Shown here: positions 1 through 5,727 of the stretch, in pieces | Position numbering within the stretch: the first letter of the stretch is position 1 | Layout: every line of letters begins with the position of its first letter | Assembly: GCA_025928215.1 (NCBI GenBank) | Contig: JAICJW010000278.1 | Coordinates: 1-6,103 of the forward strand | Direction: 5' to 3' | Source of the DNA: Chloroflexia bacterium | GTDB taxonomy: Bacteria; Chloroflexota; Chloroflexia; Thermomicrobiales; JALYUS01 | Length of the DNA stretch: 6,103 bases | The notes under the pieces: model-generated | Database searches by the model: none | What the model was told of the DNA's origin: nothing | What the model saw: the letters and a program-made list of their open reading frames with translations, nothing else | Position numbers and translations under genes: made by a program

Positions 1-1
1 C

Positions 2-67
2 GTCTCCACCCCGCCGGTGCTGCCCTCACACGGCGACCATGCGCTGCTGATGCACGCGGACGACTGA
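2..67 (+). CDS. C-terminal end of an unidentified protein (partial)
   Basis: Only the last 21 codons and a TGA stop lie inside the window, reading VSTPPVLPSHGDHALLMHAD and a final D. This frame is chosen because nearly every codon ends in G or C (19 of 21), as in the neighbouring real genes, and because it stops just before a palindromic intergenic stretch. The other two + frames lack this bias. No family can be named from so short a tail. It lies upstream of larE on the same strand, but about 157 bases and a strong hairpin separate them, so it is probably not tightly coupled to larE. Whether it is another nickel-pincer gene cannot be judged here. Confidence 0.45.
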   Translation, partial: VSTPPVLPSHGDHALLMHADD

Positions 68-71
68 AGGA

Positions 72-134
72 AGCAATGAGCGATGAGCGATGAGCAATGA
101 GTAGCAGATTCCCTCTCGCTCATCGCTCATTGCT
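72..134. repeat. Heptamer-built inverted repeat (19-bp perfect arms)
   Basis: The left arm 72-90 and right arm 116-134 are perfect reverse complements over 19 bases, with a 25-base spacer. The left side is a tandem of a 7-base unit: ATGAGCG at 76-82 and 83-89, ATGAGCA at 90-96 and ATGAGTA at 97-103. The right arm carries the complementary CGCTCAT units. The element lies just after the stop of the upstream gene, so the RNA hairpin could help end that transcript, but no T-run follows it. It may equally be a dispersed palindromic repeat. The structure is seen directly; its role is inferred. Confidence 0.85.
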
Positions 135-144
135 GCTCGTCGCG

Positions 145-173
145 TTGACAGCCCGCGAGGCCGGTGCTACCGT
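145..173 (+). promoter_or_regulatory. Candidate sigma-70-type promoter for the larE operon
   Basis: A perfect TTGACA -35 box (145-150) is followed after 17 bases by TACCGT (168-173), a weak -10 match (3 of 6) preceded by the extended -10 dinucleotide TG at 165-166. Transcription would start near 180, giving a leader of about 45 bases before the ATG at 225. This fits the preferred larE start. The -10 is poor, so this is a suggestion only. Confidence 0.4.
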
Positions 174-209
174 CGCGTGCATGTGAATCACGAATCACTG
201 CCCATCCGC

Positions 210-214
210 AGGAG
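210..214 (+). promoter_or_regulatory. Shine-Dalgarno site that decides the larE start
   Basis: AGGAG lies 10 bases before the ATG at 225. The alternative in-frame GTG at 177 has no comparable site and adds 16 residues unlike the family, so the ATG at 225 is preferred. Confidence 0.65.
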
Positions 215-224
215 CATCGCGACC

Positions 225-1082
225 ATGCAAACCGCCATATCACCCCTGCACGACCTCGCGCCCGAGTTGCGGGAGAAGTACGACCGGCTGCTGACGATTT
301 TTGCCGAGATGGGCTCCGTGCTGATCGGCTTCAGCGGCGGCGTGGACTCGACGCTGATCGCGAAGGCCGCGTATGACGCGCTCGGCGACCGCGCGCTGGC
401 CGTAACGGGTATCTCCCCCTCATTGATGATCGAGGAAGCGAACGAATGCCCGAAGATCGCCGCGCACATCGGTATCGCTTACCTGGAAATCCGCACGGAC
501 GAGATGGACGATCCGAACTACGTCTCGAACCCCGTCAACCGCTGCTATTTCTGCAAGAGCGAACTGTGGGACAAACTGACGCCCATCGCGCGGGAGCGGG
601 GTTACGCCGCCGTCGTGGACGGCTCGAATATGGACGACCTCGGCGAGTTCCGCCCCGGCATGGACGCGGGCAAGGAGCGGGATGTCCGCTCGCCCTTGCA
701 GGAGGCGGGGCTGAACAAGGCAGATATCCGCGCCATCTCCGGCGCGTTGGGCCTGCCGACGTGGAACAAGCCCTCGCACCCCTGCCTCTCGTCACGCATC
801 CCACATGGGACGTTTATCACGATCGAGAAGTTGGATCAGGTCGGGCAGGCGGAGGCGTATCTGCGCGTCCTCGGCTTCCGGGGCTTCCGCGTCCGGCACC
901 ACGGCGAGATCGCGCGGCTCGAACTGCAACCGAACGACATTGCAAAGGCGCTGGAGCAGCGCGCGGCGATTGTGGATGCGCTGACAGAGATCGGCTTCCG
1001 GTTCGTCACGCTCGATCTCGCGGGGTTCAAGAGCGGCAGCCTCAATCCGGTTGGCCCCGCGAGCGGCAATGCGGCTCAGTAG
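225..1082 (+). CDS. larE: ATP-dependent sulfur transferase LarE
   Basis: LarE makes the nickel-pincer nucleotide cofactor of lactate racemase and related LarA-type enzymes. It adenylylates a carboxylate of pyridinium-3,5-biscarboxylate mononucleotide, then inserts sulfur to give the thiocarboxylate, in the cytoplasm. From the ATG at 225 the protein has 285 residues, about the family's usual length. The PP-loop ATP-binding motif SGGVDST is at residues 37-43. NRCYFCKSELWDKL begins near residue 105 with Cys107 and Cys110. The family motif WNKPSHPCLSSRIPHG is at 180-195 with Cys187. In the Lactobacillus plantarum enzyme a single cysteine in the latter region is sacrificed as sulfur donor. Enzymes with all three cysteines are known to bind a [4Fe-4S] cluster, and this copy appears to belong to that class. 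It overlaps the following rrf2-type gene by 14 bases. larA, larB and larC are not in the window. Family assignment is firm; the cluster type is inferred from the cysteines. Confidence 0.93.
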   Translation: MQTAISPLHDLAPELREKYDRLLTIFAEMGSVLIGFSGGVDSTLIAKAAYDALGDRALAVTGISPSLMIEEANECPKIAAHIGIAYLEIRTDEMDDPNYVSNPVNRCYFCKSELWDKLTPIARERGYAAVVDGSNMDDLGEFRPGMDAGKERDVRSPLQEAGLNKADIRAISGALGLPTWNKPSHPCLSSRIPHGTFITIEKLDQVGQAEAYLRVLGFRGFRVRHHGEIARLELQPNDIAKALEQRAAIVDALTEIGFRFVTLDLAGFKSGSLNPVGPASGNAAQ

Positions 1083-1512
1083 CAAGAGCGATTACGGCCT
1101 GCGCGCGCTGATTGACCTCGCCCTCCACGCGAGCGGCCCGCCCGTGCAGAGCCACGACATCGCGACGCGGCAGGGCATCCCCGAATCGTACCTGAATCAA
1201 CTGCTCATCCTCCTGCGGCGCGCTGGGCTGATCCGCTCGCTGCGCGGCCCGCAGGGGGGGCATCAACTCGCCCGCCCGCCCCGCGCGATCAGCATCGCGG
1301 ATATCGTCGCCGCGCTCGATGGCCCGACGGCATCGGAAGCCGCGAAAGAGCCAAGCGCGGCGCGCGGCAACGATGCCGCGACCGATCTCGTCGTGCGCGC
1401 GGCATGGGAGCGGGTGAACGCGGCGATTCAGGACGCCCTCGGTCATATCACGCTCGATACCCTGATTCAAGAGCGGCAACGGCACGATTCGGCAGCGATG
1501 TTCCATATCTGA
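1069..1512 (+). CDS. Rrf2-family transcriptional regulator without cysteines
   Basis: This 147-residue protein has the typical Rrf2 layout. The N-terminal winged helix starts with SSKSDYGLRALIDLALHA (4-21). The recognition-helix region is IPESYLNQLLILLRRAGLI (37-55), and the wing SLRGPQGGHQLARPP (57-71) is followed by ISIADIVAALDGP. A linker and a dimerisation helix (about 104-125) follow. Rrf2 proteins bind DNA as dimers and often sense iron-sulfur clusters, nitric oxide or cysteine metabolism. IscR, NsrR and RirA use three cysteines after the wing. This protein has no cysteine at all, so it cannot bind such a cluster by cysteine ligands and is closer in kind to CymR-like members. The ATG at 1069 lies inside the end of larE (14-base overlap) with only a weak GAG upstream, suggesting translational coupling; an upstream TTG at 1051 is less likely. 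It probably regulates its own operon, but its ligand and operator are unknown. Confidence 0.88.
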   Translation: MRLSSKSDYGLRALIDLALHASGPPVQSHDIATRQGIPESYLNQLLILLRRAGLIRSLRGPQGGHQLARPPRAISIADIVAALDGPTASEAAKEPSAARGNDAATDLVVRAAWERVNAAIQDALGHITLDTLIQERQRHDSAAMFHI

Positions 1513-1533
1513 AGCCCCGCGCGGACAACCGAT

Positions 1534-1538
1534 GGAGA
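1534..1538 (+). promoter_or_regulatory. Shine-Dalgarno site that decides the flavoprotein start
   Basis: GGAGA lies 8 bases before the ATG at 1547. The first in-frame ATG, at 1532, overlaps this site and has no good site of its own. The 1547 start is therefore preferred. Confidence 0.6.
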
Positions 1539-1546
1539 AAGCCACC

Positions 1547-2194
1547 ATGATCGAAGCGCCGACGCATCAGCAGTTCACCGATTACGTCACCTCAGAAGAC
1601 GAGTTACGCGCATTGCTTGGGGAGCCGCGGGAACTGGTGATCAAGAAGCAACTCCCGGCGCTGGATCGCCATTGCCGCGCCTTCATCGCCCGCTCGCCCT
1701 TTCTGCTCATCGGGACGGCGAACGCGCAGGGGCAGTGCGATGTCTCGCCGCGCGGCGACGCGCCGGGGTTCGTGCTGGCGCTCGATGACATAACGCTCGT
1801 GATCCCCGACCGCCCCGGTAACCGGCGGATTGACTCGCTGCGGAACATCGTCACACACGGCGGGATCGGGCTGCTCTTCATGGTTCCCGGCGTCGAGGAG
1901 ACACTGCGGATCAATGGGCAGGCGGCCATCGTGCGGGACGCGGCCTTGATGGCGCGGCTGGCGGCGCAGGGAAAGGCGCCGACGCTGGCCGTCGTCGTGA
2001 CGGTCACGGAGGCGTTCCTGCAATGCCCGAAGGCGCTGAAGCGGTCGCGCCTCTGGGACGCGGCGACCTGGCCGGAGCGGAGCGCGCTGCCGACGCTGGC
2101 ACAGATGCTCCACGATCAGGTGCCGATGCCCGATGTGACCGTGGAGGCGCTGGACGCGGCCTTCGAACAGGGCTATCGGGAGCGGCTGTATTAG
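1547..2194 (+). CDS. PPOX-type FMN-dependent flavoprotein (pyridoxamine 5'-phosphate oxidase-like, MSMEG_1061/DR_2398-like)
   Basis: The 215-residue product has the split-barrel flavin-binding fold of pyridoxamine-phosphate-oxidase-like proteins. Visible landmarks are the strand SPFLLIGTANAQGQCDVSPRGD (50-71), IPDRPGNRRIDSLRNI (86-101), which resembles the phosphate/flavin-contacting loop of the subgroup, the strand RINGQAAI (121-128), and CPKALKRSRLW (160-170). The combination DVSPRGDAPGFV, PDRPGNRR and CPKAxxRSxLW is what I associate with the MSMEG_1061/DR_2398 subgroup of predicted FMN-dependent PPOX proteins, whose substrates are mostly undefined. It is probably not the vitamin B6 enzyme PdxH. 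The gene follows the Rrf2 regulator after 34 bases on the same strand and ends before a repeat-filled gap, so it is likely the last gene of the larE operon. A redox role tied to sulfur or stress is possible but only inferred from context. Confidence 0.85.
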   Translation: MIEAPTHQQFTDYVTSEDELRALLGEPRELVIKKQLPALDRHCRAFIARSPFLLIGTANAQGQCDVSPRGDAPGFVLALDDITLVIPDRPGNRRIDSLRNIVTHGGIGLLFMVPGVEETLRINGQAAIVRDAALMARLAAQGKAPTLAVVVTVTEAFLQCPKALKRSRLWDAATWPERSALPTLAQMLHDQVPMPDVTVEALDAAFEQGYRERLY

Positions 2195-2230
2195 CCCTGA
2201 TCGCAAAAGGACGAGAAGGTTAAAACACTT

Positions 2231-2298
2231 AGGACGTACGCAGTTCGTGAGGGAAAGCCTGCTCCACCAAGGAAAACGCATGCAACTGCGTAACTCCT
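2231..2298. repeat. MITE-like 68-bp element with 15-bp terminal inverted repeats
   Basis: The left end 2231-2245 (AGGACGTACGCAGTT) and the reverse complement of the right end 2284-2298 (AGGAGTTACGCAGTT) agree at 13 of 15 bases, with 9 perfect innermost bases. A smaller hairpin (ACGCA 2276-2280 with TGCGT 2287-2291) lies inside. The ends resemble the AGGACTTACGCA-type termini I associate with small mobile repeats in cyanobacteria and Chloroflexota, but this is from memory. No transposase or clear target duplication is visible. Confidence 0.55.
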
Positions 2299-2369
2299 AC
2301 CACTGAGAGACCAAGAAGGCCAAGCGAAATCCGATTCCTTCTCTGCTTGGGTTCTTGGTCTCTTGGTAG
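2297..2369. repeat. Large imperfect palindrome with CCAAG-rich arms
   Basis: The left arm 2297-2325 and right arm 2345-2369 pair over 6, 12 and 6 bases (CTACCA, AGAGACCAAGAA, CCAAGC), broken by a 3-base bulge and a small internal mismatch, around a 19-base loop (2326-2344). The arm contains a repeated CCAAG unit. It follows the larE operon and may act as its transcript end, although no T-run follows. It abuts, and overlaps by two bases, the element at 2231-2298. Its arm style resembles the CACGAAG palindrome at 3514-3651. Confidence 0.8.
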
Positions 2370-2406
2370 TTTCGCAATTGGCTGAACCGGCGCGCCGCAC
2401 ACATCA

Positions 2407-2412
2407 TATACT
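2407..2412 (+). promoter_or_regulatory. Possible -10 box upstream of the DUF2156 gene
   Basis: TATACT is a good -10 match (5 of 6). The nearest -35-like hexamer, TTGGCT at 2378-2383, is 23 bases away, too far for a standard promoter. It would give a leader of about 38 bases. Weak evidence. Confidence 0.25.
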
Positions 2413-2456
2413 AACGCCAGGTGGGATGGCGGCGAGCGGCGGGCAGTGGGAGCGAT

Positions 2457-3557
2457 ATGGGCGCGATGGCAGAGGTGACAACCGAGCAGGCGCGCGCCAT
2501 CATCCTGCGCCACGGCTACAACACGAATGCGTATGTCACGCTGCTGCCTCCGCCGTTCACCTTTTTCACCGCCCCCGGCATAGACGGCGTGATCGCCTAC
2601 CAGCGGTATGGCCGCGTCTGGCTCTGCGGCGGCGAGCCGATCTGCGCGGAGGCGGACATCGTGCCGCTCACCGCCGCCTTCATGCGCGAGGCGCGACAGG
2701 CGCGCCGGACGATTGCCTTCCTCCCCACGACCCCGCGCGCGACACGCCTGCTCACCGAACGGCTCGGCTTCGACCATGTGAAGGTGGGCGAGGATAATTT
2801 CTATGACCTTCAGGCGTGGAGCGCGCGCGGCCAGAAGATGAAGCACATCCGCGCGAACATCAACCGCGCGGCGCGGGAGGGAGTCACCGTTCGCCGCTGC
2901 CACCCCGCCGATGTGACGGACGACCTCCGCGCGCAGGTGCAGCAGTTAATTGACACCTGGCTGACGACGCGGGGGATGACGGCGCTCTCCTTCCTCCTCG
3001 GTATTCATCCGTTCGCGCTGATGGAGGACCGCCGCCTCTTCCTCGCCTGGCAGGGCGAGACGGTCGTCGGCTTCCTCGCCTGCTCGCCGATCCCCGCGCG
3101 GTGCGGCTGGTATCTGGAGGACATTATCCGCGACGACGACGCGCCGGTCGGCGTGACGGAACTGCTCTTTCAGGAGACGGTCGCCGCGCTCCAGGGGGAA
3201 GGGGCGACGTGCGCGACGCTCGGCATGGCGGCGCTGGCGGATTGTGACCCGGCGCACCAGCCGCCCACCCATCGCCTCGCGGGGTGGATCTTCGCGGCGA
3301 TGTACACGCGGCTGAACACGTTTTACCACTTCCAGTCGCTACGCTTTTACAAGGAAAAATTCGTTCCCGCCCACACGGAGGAGACCTCCTTCACCTGGTG
3401 GCCGCGCGGCCTCCGCCGCCCCCGCCTGATCTTCGCCGTCGCCCGCGCCCTCGACCCCGAAGGCATCCCCGCAACCCTTCTCTCCCCGATCAAACAATCC
3501 CTCACCCGGAGAATTGAACCACGAAGACACGAAGAGCACGAAGGAGAAAAAGAGTAG
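2457..3557 (+). CDS. DUF2156 / MprF-C-terminal-like (phosphatidylglycerol lysyltransferase-fold) protein
   Basis: The 366-residue product resembles the soluble catalytic half of MprF/lysyl-phosphatidylglycerol synthase, which has a tandem GNAT fold and moves an amino acid from aminoacyl-tRNA to lipid. Signs are the first-domain segment GVIAYQRYGRVWLCGGEP (44-61), LLTERLGFDHVKVGED (98-113), the basic signature KMKHIRANINRAAREGVTV (127-145), YLEDIIRDDDAPVGVTELLF (219-238) and the closing FYHFQSLRFYKEKFVP (289-304). There are no membrane spans, so the flippase half of MprF is missing; such stand-alone proteins have varied or unknown substrates. GGGAG at 2448-2452 sits 4 bases before ATG 2457; ATG 2466 and GTG 2421 are alternatives. 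The extreme C-terminus, residues 354-366 (EPRRHEEHEGEKE) and the stop, is encoded by the palindrome at 3514-3651 and is probably not ancestral. The domain assignment is good; the reaction is uncertain. Confidence 0.82.
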   Translation: MGAMAEVTTEQARAIILRHGYNTNAYVTLLPPPFTFFTAPGIDGVIAYQRYGRVWLCGGEPICAEADIVPLTAAFMREARQARRTIAFLPTTPRATRLLTERLGFDHVKVGEDNFYDLQAWSARGQKMKHIRANINRAAREGVTVRRCHPADVTDDLRAQVQQLIDTWLTTRGMTALSFLLGIHPFALMEDRRLFLAWQGETVVGFLACSPIPARCGWYLEDIIRDDDAPVGVTELLFQETVAALQGEGATCATLGMAALADCDPAHQPPTHRLAGWIFAAMYTRLNTFYHFQSLRFYKEKFVPAHTEETSFTWWPRGLRRPRLIFAVARALDPEGIPATLLSPIKQSLTRRIEPRRHEEHEGEKE

Positions 3558-3651
3558 GAGAAAGGAAGGAGGAAAGCTAAATGCTGACTCCTCATTGTTT
3601 TACTCTTTTCTTCTCCCCCATCTTCGTGCTCTTCGTGTCTTCGTGGTTCAA
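3514..3651. repeat. Long palindrome with 30-bp perfect CACGAAG-type arms
   Basis: The left arm 3514-3543 and right arm 3622-3651 are perfect reverse complements over 30 bases. Pairing continues imperfectly inward, through a purine-rich left stretch ending near 3558 and a pyrimidine-rich right stretch beginning near 3600. The arm is a degenerate 8-9-base tandem (ACCACGAAG, ACACGAAG, AGCACGAAG). It covers the end of the DUF2156 gene and stops 10 bases before the stop codon of the convergent deaD gene. It could form a long hairpin in either transcript and act as a two-way terminator or 3'-end stabiliser; this is inferred. Similar CACGAAG palindromes are common in environmental bacterial genomes. 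Confidence 0.9.
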
Positions 3652-3661
3652 ATCCCGATTC

Positions 3662-5440
3662 TTAGCGGCGGCGGTCGCGGCGGGGGGGTGGGCCACCGTC
3701 CATCTCGTCACGCGGGCGGGCGATGGAGACATTGACGCGCTTTCCGCGCAGGTTCGTGTTACTCATCACCTGAATGACGCGCTGGGCGTCCGCGCTCGGC
3801 ACTTCGACGAAGGCGAAGCCGTCGTAGATGTCAATCGAGCCGATGGACTTGCCGGGAATACCCGCCTCGTTGGCAATCGCGCCGACGAGGTCCATCGGGC
3901 GGATACCCGCCGTCCGCCCCGCGCCGATAAAGAGCCGGGTCATCCCCTGCTCCACGCCCTCCGCGTCGCCATCCAGCGTCGTGACGGCTGCCTCATCGAG
4001 CCGCTGCGCCACGTCGCCGCGCGCCATGCGGATCGCCGCCGCCGCGATGTCTAACGCATCGAACTGATCGGAGAGCGATTCGGCGATCAGCAGTTCCTGC
4101 CCCAGATTCCCTTCCTCCAGCACGCCCGTGAGCGCGGCCTTGAATGCCTCACGCCGCCGCGCCGCGACATCGGCGAGCGTCGGCAGCCGCTTGACGATGA
4201 TCTGCTGCCCGATGACGCGCTCGATCATGCGGAGCGTGTAGCGCTCGCGCGGGGCGACGAGCGTGATCGCCTCGCCCGTTTTCCCGGCGCGGCCCGTCCG
4301 CCCGATGCGATGGACATACGCTTCCGGGTCGGTCGGGATGTCGTAGTTGATGACGTGGGAGACATCCGGGATGTCCAGACCGCGCGCCGCTACGTCGGTC
4401 GCGACGAGCAAATCCACCTGCCCGTCGCGGAAGCGGCGCATCACGCGGTCGCGCGTGCTCTGCGGCAAATCGCCGTTGATCGCCTCCGCCGTGTAGCCCG
4501 CGCCGCCGAGCCGCTCCGCCAGTTCGTTCGTCTCGTTCTTTGTGCGGCAGAAGATGATCGCCGATTGCGGCGTCTCGACATCGAGAATGCGGGTGAGGCC
4601 GTCGAACTTGTTGCCGCCCGGCAGTTCGTACGCCGTCTGCGCCGTGTTCGCCACGGTGACGCGGGAGACACTGACGGAGACGCGCTGCGGGTTGTGCAAA
4701 TACTTGCGGGCGAGCGCGGTGATGCGCGGCGGGATCGTGGCCGAGAAGAGCGACGTCTGCCGCTCCTCTGGGATCGCCTCGAAGATGAATTCGATGTCCT
4801 CCACGAAGCCCATGTCGAGCATTTCGTCCGCTTCATCGAGGGCAACCATCTTCACATTCGAGAGGTCGAGCGTGCCGCGCCGCATGTGATCCATGATGCG
4901 TCCCGGCGTGCCAACGACGATCTGCACGCCGTGCGAGAGGGCGCGTAGCTGGCGGTCAATCGGCTGGCCGCCGTAGATCGGCAGCGTCGTCGCGTGGTGA
5001 TAGCGGCCGAGCTGGTGCATCGCTCCGGCGACCTGAATCGCCAGCTCGCGCGTCGGGCAGAGGACGAGCGCCTGCGGGTCGCGAATCTCGCGGTCAATCC
5101 GTTCGAGCATCGGCAGGGCGTACGCCGCCGTCTTGCCCGTACCGGTTTGCGCCTGCGCGATGACATCCTTCCCCGCAAGCATGAGCGGGATCGTGCGCGC
5201 CTGAATCGGCGTCGGCTCCTCGTAGCCAACATCGGAGATCGCTTTCAGCGTCTCAGGCGTGAGGCCGAGATCGGCAAAGGTGGGCAGCGGCGCGGCCTCG
5301 GCGGGCGACTCCTGGGCGGGCGGGGCTTGATCGCCCATCGCCAGATTCGTCTCCGTCTGGCGGCGCGGACGGCGCGGCCCGCCACTACTCGGACTGGGCC
5401 GACGCGGGCGAAAATCATCACTGGGGGAACGGGAAGACAT
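3662..5440 (-). CDS. deaD: DEAD-box ATP-dependent RNA helicase with DbpA RNA-binding domain
   Basis: This is a 592-residue DeaD/CsdA-like helicase that unwinds short RNA duplexes using ATP, typically in ribosome assembly, mRNA decay and cold adaptation. All core motifs are present: Q motif YEEPTPIQ (73-80), Walker A AQTGTGKT (97-104), PTRELA (129-134), TPGR (178-181), DEAD (202-205), SAT (233-235), IIFCRT (295-300), ATDVAARGLD (347-356) and HRIGRTGRAG (377-386). A DbpA-type RNA-binding domain follows at about 501-575 (TRLFIGAGR to VNVSIARP). The first 50 residues are rich in Arg, Pro and Ser and likely disordered, and the protein ends in a basic RRDRRR tail. The start is fixed by AGGAG on the - strand (5450-5454), 9 bases before ATG 5440. 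An in-frame extension to 5512 merely translates a C-rich repeat. The gene is convergent with the DUF2156 gene and divergent from the nuclease-domain gene. deaD is the usual name for this architecture; cshA is also used. Confidence 0.96.
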   Translation of the reverse strand: MSSRSPSDDFRPRRPSPSSGGPRRPRRQTETNLAMGDQAPPAQESPAEAAPLPTFADLGLTPETLKAISDVGYEEPTPIQARTIPLMLAGKDVIAQAQTGTGKTAAYALPMLERIDREIRDPQALVLCPTRELAIQVAGAMHQLGRYHHATTLPIYGGQPIDRQLRALSHGVQIVVGTPGRIMDHMRRGTLDLSNVKMVALDEADEMLDMGFVEDIEFIFEAIPEERQTSLFSATIPPRITALARKYLHNPQRVSVSVSRVTVANTAQTAYELPGGNKFDGLTRILDVETPQSAIIFCRTKNETNELAERLGGAGYTAEAINGDLPQSTRDRVMRRFRDGQVDLLVATDVAARGLDIPDVSHVINYDIPTDPEAYVHRIGRTGRAGKTGEAITLVAPRERYTLRMIERVIGQQIIVKRLPTLADVAARRREAFKAALTGVLEEGNLGQELLIAESLSDQFDALDIAAAAIRMARGDVAQRLDEAAVTTLDGDAEGVEQGMTRLFIGAGRTAGIRPMDLVGAIANEAGIPGKSIGSIDIYDGFAFVEVPSADAQRVIQVMSNTNLRGKRVNVSIARPRDEMDGGPPPRRDRRR

Positions 5441-5449
5441 GCGTGCGTA

Positions 5450-5454
5450 CTCCT
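5450..5454 (-). promoter_or_regulatory. Shine-Dalgarno site that decides the deaD start
   Basis: AGGAG on the - strand lies 9 bases before the ATG ending at 5440. This supports the 592-residue form and excludes the repeat-derived 24-residue extension. Confidence 0.75.
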
Positions 5455-5462
5455 TGCATAGC

Positions 5463-5541
5463 CTACCCCCTGCCCCCTCCCGACACGGGAAGGGGGATTT
5501 GGCTCTCTCCACACGATGCGTCGGTTGCGCGCGGGGGGTAG
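5463..5541 (-). repeat. Nested G/C-rich palindrome in the deaD leader
   Basis: An inner hairpin (5473-5482 with 5486-5496, loop ACA) pairs CCCCC-T-CCCG with CGGG-AA-GGGGG. It lies within outer 8-base arms CTACCCCC (5463-5470) and GGGGGTAG (5534-5541), which are perfect reverse complements. If the candidate promoter below is right, almost the whole structure is transcribed as the deaD 5' leader, with the outer stem closing 8 bases before the Shine-Dalgarno site. It may influence helicase synthesis or may simply be a dispersed repeat. Confidence 0.65.
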
Positions 5542-5547
5542 CGGTTC

Positions 5548-5576
5548 GTCATATCTAGTATCCCACACCGTGCCAA
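5548..5576 (-). promoter_or_regulatory. Candidate sigma-70-type promoter of deaD
   Basis: Read on the - strand, TTGGCA (5571-5576, 5 of 6 to the -35 consensus) is followed by exactly 17 bases and TATGAC (5548-5553, 4 of 6 to the -10 consensus). Transcription would begin near 5541, giving a leader of about 100 bases containing the nested palindrome. Confidence 0.45.
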
Positions 5577-5580
5577 ATTG

Positions 5581-5617
5581 TGGGGGGGCACCTCACCCCC
5601 CAGCCCTCTCTCCGTCA
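5581..5617. repeat. Left-half C-rich palindromic repeat
   Basis: A 7-base stem pairs TGGGGGG (5581-5587) with CCCCCCA (5596-5602). The sequence from 5591 reads as a CCTCACCCCC outer arm followed by CCCTCTCTCCGTCA (5604-5617), nearly the same as the left stem of the hairpin at 5728. It looks like the left half of the same repeat family, lacking its right half. Confidence 0.5.
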
Positions 5618-5727
5618 AGCGTCGAGCGTGCATCGAAGTCGGTTCGACCGTTATCGCCTCTTAACATCGCGAGTAAAGGAACGGAATTGTTGCGCTATAC
5701 TCCGTCATACACCTGTGTTTTCTTGCT

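Larger units (their letters stand above)
2195..2456. other. Repeat-filled intergenic region between the larE operon and the DUF2156 gene
   Basis: No convincing gene is visible in these 262 bases. The first part (2231-2369) is almost wholly two abutting palindromic elements, annotated separately. The rest holds a possible -10 box and the leader of the next gene. Composition is visibly lower in GC than the flanking genes. Confidence 0.7.

Noticed and set aside
76..134. Heptamer tandem as a CRISPR-like array
   Set aside because: Units are 7 bases with no spacers, and the arrangement is an inverted, not direct, repeat.
177..224. N-terminal extension of LarE from GTG 177
   Set aside because: The 16 extra residues lack a ribosome-binding site and family resemblance, and overlap the likely transcription start; ATG 225 has AGGAG.
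446..1111. 221-residue + strand open frame across larE
   Set aside because: Out-of-frame reading of larE, rich in Arg/Gly/Pro, with no recognisable domain; a product of high GC.
1604..2903. Long - strand open frames (1604-2281 and 2229-2903)
   Set aside because: Antisense to the flavoprotein and DUF2156 genes, Arg-rich and without motifs; the second also runs through repeats.
3514..3735. Small proteins starting MNHEDTKSTKEKK or ending in similar text
   Set aside because: They are translations of the CACGAAG palindrome and have no ribosome-binding site or independent domain.
4310..4948. 212-residue + strand open frame opposite deaD
   Set aside because: Antisense to the conserved helicase core; composition typical of a GC-rich shadow frame.
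5441..5512. 24-residue N-terminal extension of the DEAD-box helicase
   Set aside because: It translates the C-rich repeat (SPFPCREGAGG); ATG 5440 has AGGAG at a 9-base spacing.
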